The notes under the pieces are model-generated. The model was not told the origin of the DNA, ran no database searches, and saw nothing but the letters and a program-made list of their open reading frames with translations. From contig CADWAF010001627.1 of assembly GCA_902984215.1 (NCBI GenBank), forward strand, positions 1-11,871: a DNA stretch of 11,871 nucleotides, given 5' to 3'. Positions 7,477-11,871 of this stretch are shown here, piece after piece; position 1 is the first letter of the stretch, and every line of letters begins with the position of its first letter. The position numbers and the translations under genes were made by a program. The stretch comes from Willaertia magna (lineage: Eukaryota; Heterolobosea; Eutetramitea; Acrasida; Naegleriidae).

Positions 7477-7755
7477 ATGTTTTCCTCTTCGCTGGAATAT
7501 GCTACAAACTTATTAAATGAGATTAAAGTGTTACAAAATTTAGTCCACCTCCAAGGCACAACACAACAACTGATACTTCAACAGAATAACCTTATTATGC
7601 AACAGAACCAGATTATTGTGTCATTTGGAGCTAGTTTTAAGATACTGACTTATTTGTTTTTTGCTGGCTTTACCTTGCGTACTATTATTATTGTGTACAA
7701 GTTCAGATACAGATCCTCCTATATGGATTTTATTTCGGCGATATTTGGATGCTAG
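7477..7755 (+). CDS. small coiled-coil plus transmembrane protein, 92 aa
   Basis: I do not recognise a family. Residues 5-48 look like a Gln/Leu-rich coiled coil (LLNEIKVLQNLVHL, LILQQNNLIMQQNQII). Residues ~51-73 form one long hydrophobic helix (FKILTYLFFAGFTLRTIIIV), followed by basic YKFRYRS. By the positive-inside rule the short C-terminal end would face the cytosol. The layout (oligomerising coil plus one membrane span) resembles small membrane anchors or tail-anchored proteins. The ATG follows AATAAAA, a good amoebal start context. It converges with the intact zinc-site gene downstream and follows the protease copy 2 by about 590 bp. Composition is island-like, supporting a real gene. 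Function is unknown. Confidence 0.6.
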   Translation: MFSSSLEYATNLLNEIKVLQNLVHLQGTTQQLILQQNNLIMQQNQIIVSFGASFKILTYLFFAGFTLRTIIIVYKFRYRSSYMDFISAIFGC

Positions 7756-7872
7756 ACTAAGGTGCTGGTAGCAGCAAGAGAACCCACAATAGTAAATAAA
7801 AAAAGAAAGAAATAAATTTCCTTTTAATTTTATCTTTTTTTTCCTTTTTATGATAATTTTGTTAAAGATTTC

Positions 7873-7882
7873 TTTTCCCGCC
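7873..7882. promoter_or_regulatory. isolated TTTTCCCGCC E2F-like motif
   Basis: TTTCCCGC at 7874-7881 is a second exact match to the E2F consensus. It lies between two convergent 3' ends (the membrane protein and zinc-site genes), not at an obvious promoter, which weakens the case that these motifs are functional E2F sites. Confidence 0.2.
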
Positions 7883-7979
7883 TATAATCTTTTACGAACA
7901 GAGACCGTTAATTAGAATTTAAAATTAAAATAAATGAATTAGAGAATACAAATTTTTTTTAATCTAACATTCATTGAAA

Positions 7980-8672
7980 TTAAACCCTTTCAGTACCCCT
8001 TTTTGAAGGGCTTGTAGCAGCTTTGGATGATACTGTTTTCTTACGTCGAATGTCTTCATTTTTTTGTTTGGTTGGCGCCTTTTCCTTTACCTCAATCTCT
8101 AACCTAGCAAACACATCCCTCCCTTTTTCTACTAAATTTCTTGTCTCTTCAAAAGTTATCTCTCCTGCTCTCACACTGGTTGTCATTCCTGAAAGTAGTA
8201 AATCTCCTGACTCCTCCTGTCTTATGGCTGCTCTTCCTGAGTTTTCAGCGAATAAGTATGGCTTGTTGTTGTTTTTCTTGCAAAATTTCAAACAATTAAA
8301 ACACTGAACAACTGCGTCAGAATAATAATCCAAATCATCTTTTCTATGCTTTTCACAGGATAAGATAAACTGAGGAAACTTGCTTTTCTCTTTCCAGAAC
8401 TTCATTACTAATTCTTTAGGTACAGAGCCTAGAATAATCCCATTATCAAAACGATGCTCAATCTCTGGTTCTAATTCAACTTTGACGTTATTTAGTGTTG
8501 AGTGGCTATAGTAAAGCCCTTTTTCTTCTAAATACATAAAAATAAATTTGTCTAAGCTTTTTGACATTAAAGGGTACATAGGCCTTACACAAAGACTCCC
8601 TCCATAATCATACCATCTTTTAAGTAAAATAGTAGTTGCCTCAAGCCCTCTTTGGATGTAATTATATTTCAT
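7980..8672 (-). CDS. unrecognised protein with CxxH...CxxC candidate zinc site and basic tail
   Basis: The 230-residue product matches no family I know. It has a conserved core (~43-106, including EHRFDNGIILGSVPKELVMK). Then comes a cassette with Cys106-x2-His109 and, after 14 residues, Cys124-x2-Cys127, plus Cys131: spacing typical of a small zinc-binding fold, although the fold is not assignable. A second conserved block follows (RAAIRQEESGDLLLSGM, ~147-163), and a helical segment (~170-195). The tail (~198-230) is rich in Lys/Arg/Ser with IRRKKTV and TSPSKRG, resembling a nuclear-localisation or nucleic-acid-binding tail with a CDK-type SPxK site. The start codon at 8672 lies in AATAAAATGAAA. 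It is the intact partner of the copy at 5185-5706. A nuclear, nucleic-acid-associated role is an inference from the zinc site and tail only. Confidence 0.75.
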   Translation of the reverse strand: MKYNYIQRGLEATTILLKRWYDYGGSLCVRPMYPLMSKSLDKFIFMYLEEKGLYYSHSTLNNVKVELEPEIEHRFDNGIILGSVPKELVMKFWKEKSKFPQFILSCEKHRKDDLDYYSDAVVQCFNCLKFCKKNNNKPYLFAENSGRAAIRQEESGDLLLSGMTTSVRAGEITFEETRNLVEKGRDVFARLEIEVKEKAPTKQKNEDIRRKKTVSSKAATSPSKRGTERV

Positions 8673-8777
8673 TTTATTTAATTTGTAGTGGGAGGAATAA
8701 ATTAAACTGTAAATTTATTTATTTTTGGTGATGTAAATCTTAATGTCTGGTCCTTCATAAAAAAAACACATCAAGAA

Positions 8778-8993
8778 TTAGGGAAATGATGTAAAATAAA
8801 TAAATAACAATCCCAACAACAAGTATGTAATTCCCAGCTTGTCACTGTGGCAGAAAATCAAAACAGTCAGTTCCACAAATGGTTTTTTAGTTGGAATCTT
8901 GTACAGTTTTGGGCTTGGTGAATAATGAAAATACTTAAAAACTTTTAATGGTTGTAAAATATTTCGTAATAATAAAACATAAAATAAGGTCAT
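8778..8993 (-). CDS. small hydrophobic protein, 71 aa, possible
   Basis: An ATG frame of 71 codons encodes a protein with a hydrophobic N-terminus (MTLFYVLLL), a basic Pro-containing middle (PSPKLYKIPTKKPF), and a long hydrophobic C-terminal helix (LGITYLLLGLLFIYFTSF, ~52-69). It would be a small protein with one or two membrane segments. The family is not recognised. Composition is richer in G/C than the flanks, and the frame uses varied codons, both mildly favouring a real gene. It reads in the same direction as the zinc-site gene, whose start is about 105 bp downstream. The hydrophobicity could also be a by-product of T-rich sequence, so this stays tentative. Confidence 0.35.
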   Translation of the reverse strand: MTLFYVLLLRNILQPLKVFKYFHYSPSPKLYKIPTKKPFVELTVLIFCHSDKLGITYLLLGLLFIYFTSFP

Positions 8994-9388
8994 TTCAAAA
9001 ACAGAGATAAAACGTTAATTAAAAAGTAAATTAGATTTTAAAAATTAAAATTAAATAAAAGAAGCAGAGAATATCTAACATAACTTTTCTATTTTAAAAC
9101 TGAATACTGGTAAATTTTTGACTACCTCAATATATAGAATAACCACATACTGGATTCGATCAGTTACAAACAGAAAGGCAATTATGGTTTAGAAAAAAAT
9201 AAATTTGTTTGTATGTTTGCGGCTAGACTACCTTGCTGTATTTATATTAGTATGTGGTTCATTATATTGTGGTTTGTTTGATACGCTAGTTGTTTGGTTT
9301 GTTTTGTTGTCTTTTAAAGCACAGGTAAGGCGCATCTAAAGATGTACTAATACACTAGTGCTTAAACTCAGGAAACGCAAAGAAATTT
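8994..9388. other. gene-free interval with GT-rich patch
   Basis: No ATG-started gene is supported. A plus-strand frame across ~9190-9340 is open and hydrophobic (YLAVFILVCGSLYCGLF) but has no ATG. Nearby GCTAGACTA...TGCTG (9222-9238) resembles sequence at the stop codon of the 92-aa membrane protein gene (7750-7766, 14 of 17 bases). It may be a very decayed relic, but the match is too short to assert. Confidence 0.35.
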
Positions 9389-9505
9389 TGTCAAATCTAT
9401 CTCAAAAAAAAACAAAAGGCCACTCACTGAAGAAACTATCTCTTTTTTAAAGCATTAGTCAAAGGAAATCCATTAAATAACTTTATGACACACTTCGTTA
9501 TACCA
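9389..9505 (+). pseudogene. relic of the 5' end of a nuclease gene
   Basis: The stretch aligns by eye with the leader and first ~25 codons of the intact nuclease gene at 9975. Shared blocks are TATCTCAAAAAAAAACAAAA versus CATCTCAAAAAAAAAAACAA, then TTTTAAAGCATTAGTCAAAG versus TTTTAAAACGTTTGTCAAAA, and AGGAAATCCATTAAATAACT versus AAGAAATCCTCTTAAATTAC. Where the intact gene has its ATG this copy has AGG, and in-frame stops follow. Similarity fades after about 9505, so only the 5' end survives. It is a local, same-direction duplicate about 560 bp upstream of the intact gene. Confidence 0.6.
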
Positions 9506-9596
9506 ACCCAAGTTTTTTTGTAGCTTAATTGTTTCCCTTTTAACTAGCTTTCCCTCCAAGACGGTACTCAACAAACTAAGGTTCAAACAACAAAAA

Positions 9597-9790
9597 ATGA
9601 AAGTATTTGGCCTACTAAAACAGTTTCACCCAAAGTTGCACTCGGCTCTGGAAAAAGGATAGTTTCAGGAATCTAAAATTTCTGTTTATTCAATACCTCC
9701 AACCAAACTACATTGCTCATACTTTTAAGGCAAATAGCTGCATTCCTAAAAGATTTTTTAACTTGCTTTTTTAATTCTTTATTTGAAATG
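9597..9790 (+). pseudogene. relic of the 5' end of a serine protease-like gene
   Basis: Translation from ATG 9597 gives MKVFGLLKQFHPKLHSALEK, aligning with MKMFDISKQYHPKLLSALQK of protease copy 2, including the A-rich leader (AAGGTTCAAACAACAAAAAA versus AAGGTTCAGCCAAACAAAAA). A TAG follows 21 codons in and more stops follow. Nucleotide similarity continues weakly to about 9790 (AAAAGATTTTTTAACTTGCT versus AAAAGATTTTTTTATGCCTC). Nothing resembling the His, acid or Ser regions follows. The fragment lies between the nuclease relic and the intact nuclease gene, on the same strand. Confidence 0.7.
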
Positions 9791-9974
9791 TTATTTAGTA
9801 ACTACTGTTAACAAAATAACTGTTAAGGAGAGGATCATGTGACAATTTGGTTGTCTGAAACATTAAATTAAATCTTTCAGTCGAAGTCAAGGAATGAAAG
9901 ATACTGAAGGCAGCTCTAGTTTTTAGAATTGCCCATCAAACAACTGTCACAGCCATCTCAAAAAAAAAAACAAA

Positions 9975-10736
9975 ATGTTGTTGAGAACCTTGTCTGGTTT
10001 TAAAACGTTTGTCAAAAGAAATCCTCTTAAATTACTAAGTTATATTCAATGCAATTGCAAACCTACCAACAGAAAGCTAAATCATACGAGTCTTATCAGA
10101 GGGGAAGAGCAATTGTCACAGATTAGTTTCCCAAAATTATTTAACTGCAAAATATTATCAAAAACAGAAAAGATGTTAATCATTTTAGCTTACGCTGCAT
10201 ATATAATTAAGCATTTAGGAGCAACAGATTGCAGAGGAGAAAGAAATTTGCAAGGAATATTTATTGAGGTGTGCGAAAAGCTTTTCGGTACACTTAGTTT
10301 TAAGATGGAACAAGAAATAAAAACAGACCACACAGAAAATGATTCAGGAAAGGGTTTTACGGACCTGATTTGCAAAGAATTAAATGCAATTATAGAGCTA
10401 AAGCTAGTAACACATATTGCAAAAAAAACAAAAAAAGAATTTGTAACTGAAGAAGAATTGCAACAAATGTCTGCAAAAGATCTTATGGATTACTCTGTAG
10501 GGGGGCTGTCAACTAAAGGGGTCGTTACAAAAAGGGGAAAGGTGTCAAAGGTAGTGGAAAAAGCATGGAAACAGGTTCATCAATATAAAACAAATCCTGA
10601 TTATCCAAACAAATTGGTTTTTGTTATGGTAGGATTTTGTCGCTTTTTGGCAAAAACTAGTCACAGCGATGCTGTTTTTGAACTGGTGCCAGTTTATAAA
10701 GGGGGAGTTGTTTATTATGTACTTGAAGAAATTTAG
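9975..10736 (+). CDS. PD-(D/E)XK nuclease-like protein (copy 2)
   Basis: The 253-residue product is a diverged paralog of the 2577-3266 protein. The active-site core is GKGFTDLICK...AIIELK: Asp130 and Glu141-x-Lys143, with the same Asp-to-Glu spacing of 11 as copy 1. A leading helix has GERNLQGIF (~88-95; copy 1 TERSVQGLF), a post-ExK insertion has VTEEELQQMSAKDL, and a following helix has KAWKQVHQY (Gln200/Gln203) before a MVGF strand. All residues expected for metal-dependent phosphodiester cleavage are present. The extra N-terminus (MLLRTLSGFKTFVKRNPLKL) is basic, Ser/Thr/Leu-rich and without acidic residues, like a mitochondrial presequence, though this is only a composition argument. ATG 9975 follows an A10CAAA leader. 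AATAAA at 10756-10761 is a likely polyadenylation signal. Relics of a second nuclease and of a protease lie just upstream. Confidence 0.78.
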   Translation: MLLRTLSGFKTFVKRNPLKLLSYIQCNCKPTNRKLNHTSLIRGEEQLSQISFPKLFNCKILSKTEKMLIILAYAAYIIKHLGATDCRGERNLQGIFIEVCEKLFGTLSFKMEQEIKTDHTENDSGKGFTDLICKELNAIIELKLVTHIAKKTKKEFVTEEELQQMSAKDLMDYSVGGLSTKGVVTKRGKVSKVVEKAWKQVHQYKTNPDYPNKLVFVMVGFCRFLAKTSHSDAVFELVPVYKGGVVYYVLEEI

Positions 10737-10755
10737 GGGAATCAAAAGTTTTGTA

Positions 10756-10761
10756 AATAAA
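10756..10761 (+). terminator. AATAAA polyadenylation signal after nuclease 2
   Basis: AATAAA lies 20 bp past the TAG stop of the nuclease gene, followed by a T-rich run. It also marks the right end of the GC-elevated island. Confidence 0.5.
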
Positions 10762-10769
10762 CTATTCTC

Positions 10770-11454
10770 TTGTTTTTATTGTTATTTTAAGTTTTTGTTG
10801 GAAAATTCATTTATTTATATTAATTGTCAAATTATTAGTAATTAAAATTAAATCAAAATGAAATTAATAAAAAATTATTAAAATAATTTCTAATTTTTAA
10901 ATGAAAATATGATAATTTAATGAATAAAAATAATAAATAATAAATAACTTAAAATATAAATTTTAAATAAGTAAAAAAATTAATCAAATAATAAAAAATT
11001 TTTATTTATATTAAAAAAAATTTAGTATTAATGTAACAATTCTATTAAGAAAAATAAAAAGAAAAAAAATAAAAATTATAATATTTTTTAATTTAATTTT
11101 TATTTAAGATATTATATTATTTTTATTTTTTATATATATATTTAATACATATATTTAATTTAAACTATATTAAAATTTTTATATTGATATTATTTAATAA
11201 ATAAATTATTTTTTTTTAAACTATAATCTTATTATTTTTAATTACTTAAATTAAATAATAAAAAAATTAATAAAATTAAATAATAATAATTAATTAATAA
11301 TTTTAAAAAATATTTTTATAATGAATTAAATATTTAATAATTTATTATTTTAATTTTAATTATATTTATTTATTTACAATAAATAATAATATATTATTAA
11401 TTAAATCTTGATAATTAGAAAAATTATTATTAATAAAAATAAAATCAATTTATT
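10770..11454. other. extremely AT-rich non-coding flank
   Basis: Nearly pure A/T (2 G/C in 11101-11160), with TA runs and poly-A/T. No gene is seen. This sharp fall in GC marks the right boundary of the island; no terminal inverted repeat matching the left side is visible. Confidence 0.8.
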
Positions 11455-11513
11455 AAAATAATCTTAAAATTATTAAAACAACTCTCCGCAAAGAAAATAA
11501 TTTTAAAATTATT
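11455..11513. repeat. near-direct repeat of a palindrome 3' of the tRNA gene
   Basis: A 20-mer at 11455-11474 recurs at 11494-11513 with one mismatch. The second copy contains an 18-bp perfect palindrome (AATAATTTTAAAATTATT, 11496-11513). The 19 bp between them include the unusually GC-containing ACAACTCTCCGCAAAG. Confidence 0.6.
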
Positions 11514-11542
11514 CTTAGCTTTTACAAAATTTGTTACCTAGC

Positions 11543-11613
11543 GGGGGCGAGAGGGAATCGAACCCTCGGCTAAAGCTTTGGAGGCTTCAATGTTACCATT
11601 ACACCACCGCCCC
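11543..11613 (-). tRNA. tRNA-Trp (anticodon CCA)
   Basis: A complete 71-nt cloverleaf on the minus strand. The acceptor stem is GGGGCGG/TCGCCCC (one G-U), the D arm GTGT/ACAT, the anticodon stem GAAGC/GCTTT with loop CTCCAAA, giving anticodon CCA. The T arm is GAGGG-TTCGAAT-CCCTC, containing the polymerase III B box GGTTCGAATCC. There is no intron and no encoded CCA. A TTTT run on the transcribed strand (11529-11526) about 14 nt past the 3' end is a good polymerase III terminator. The discriminator base would be C, which is unusual for Trp, so the identity assignment rests on the loop alone. Confidence 0.88.
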
Positions 11614-11666
11614 TCGATACATATAATAATTCAAAGGAAAAAAGAAACAACAAACACCCAAACAAA

Positions 11667-11674
11667 TTGTGGGT
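11667..11674 (-). promoter_or_regulatory. DUSE-like motif upstream of the tRNA
   Basis: On the minus strand these bases read ACCCACAA, fitting the Dictyostelium upstream sequence element (DUSE) as I recall it, (A/T)CCCA(C/T)AA, known from small non-coding RNA genes. It sits 53 bp upstream of the tRNA 5' end, near the usual distance to a start site. The motif is short and chance is possible. Confidence 0.3.
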
Positions 11675-11689
11675 TTATTGAAAGGACAC

Positions 11690-11727
11690 TTTTGTATTGC
11701 CGATCAAAGAGCAACTCCAATACAAAA
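11690..11727. repeat. 10-bp inverted repeat upstream of the last gene
   Basis: TTTTGTATTG (11690-11699) and CAATACAAAA (11718-11727) are perfect reverse complements around an 18-nt loop of mixed sequence. It could be a hairpin in the 5' leader of the gene at 11806, or a small structured RNA. Confidence 0.5.
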
Positions 11728-11805
11728 AAATTTTCTTTATCAAAAAAAAAATAAGGCTTCATGATCTAAATTAATTTAAATCTAAATACAATAAATAATT
11801 CTAAC

Positions 11806-11871
11806 ATGTTAACTAATACAACAATAAATAATACAACAACAACAACAACATCATCTAATAACAATACAACA
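11806..11871 (+). CDS. start of a Thr/Asn-rich protein (partial, runs off the window)
   Basis: ATG 11806 opens a frame of 22 codons to the edge of the window: MLTNTTINN followed by a run of Thr, then Ser, Asn and Thr again, encoded by ACA, AAT and AAC repeats. Asn/Thr/Gln homopolymer runs at protein ends are characteristic of dictyostelid genes. The upstream context CTAACATG is acceptable. The function cannot be judged from this low-complexity start. It is divergent from the tRNA gene. Confidence 0.55.
   Translation, partial: MLTNTTINNTTTTTTSSNNNTT

Noticed and set aside
9180..9340. Hydrophobic plus-strand frame as another small membrane protein gene
   Set aside because: It has no ATG and follows a TAG directly; at most a relic, with only a 17-bp weak match to the 92-aa gene's end.
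1187..10761. Terminal inverted repeats bounding the whole island
   Set aside because: I compared the sequence near 860-1250 with that near 10740-10800 by eye and found no matching repeat in either orientation.
1..11871. CRISPR array, rRNA genes or bacterial operon structure
   Set aside because: No regularly spaced repeats, no rRNA-like conserved blocks and no ribosome-binding-site pattern; gene starts and flanks are eukaryotic in style.

Overview
The window looks like nuclear DNA of a very AT-rich eukaryote, most likely a dictyostelid social amoeba. This is an inference. It rests on intergenic DNA that is almost pure A/T (bases 11101-11160 hold 2 G/C in 60), A-run leaders in front of start codons (AAAAAATG type), intronless genes, no Shine-Dalgarno spacing, an Asn/Thr-rich protein start built on ACA/AAT repeats at the right edge, and a nuclear-type tRNA with an internal B box. 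Paralogous genes stop at the same aligned position with TAA, so the standard genetic code applies and a ciliate code does not.

Between about 0.86 and 10.75 kb lies an island of visibly higher GC (23/60 in 1501-1560; 19/60 in 6541-6600). It contains small paralogous families: two chymotrypsin-fold serine protease-like genes (1253-2200 minus, 5838-6884 plus); two PD-(D/E)XK nuclease-like genes (2577-3266 plus, 9975-10736 plus); two copies of an unrecognised family with a CxxH/CxxC candidate zinc site (8672-7980 minus, intact; 5185-5706 plus, no start codon and no zinc cassette); one MATH/TRAF-C protein with an N-myristoylation-type start (5044-3470 minus); and two small predicted membrane proteins (7477-7755 plus, 8993-8778 minus). 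Relics of the 5' ends of a nuclease gene (~9389-9505) and a protease gene (~9597-9790) lie in tandem just upstream of the second intact nuclease.

Left of the island, 1-864 is AT-rich and holds a possible degraded reverse-transcriptase C-terminus, followed by a short unrecognised ORF (865-1149). Right of it, about 800 bp of almost pure A/T leads to a tRNA gene (minus, anticodon CCA, Trp) and the first 22 codons of a Thr/Asn-rich protein running off the edge.

How the genes work together is not established. Protease-like and nuclease-like genes occur next to each other twice (divergent at 1.3-3.3 kb; relic protease plus intact nuclease at 9.6-10.7 kb). A membrane-tethered MATH adaptor and zinc-site proteins lie between them. 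This could be a multicopy mobile or virus-derived element being broken down, or a dictyostelid-specific conflict (effector/immunity) gene cluster. No transposase, integrase, polymerase or capsid gene and no terminal inverted repeat was seen that would settle it.
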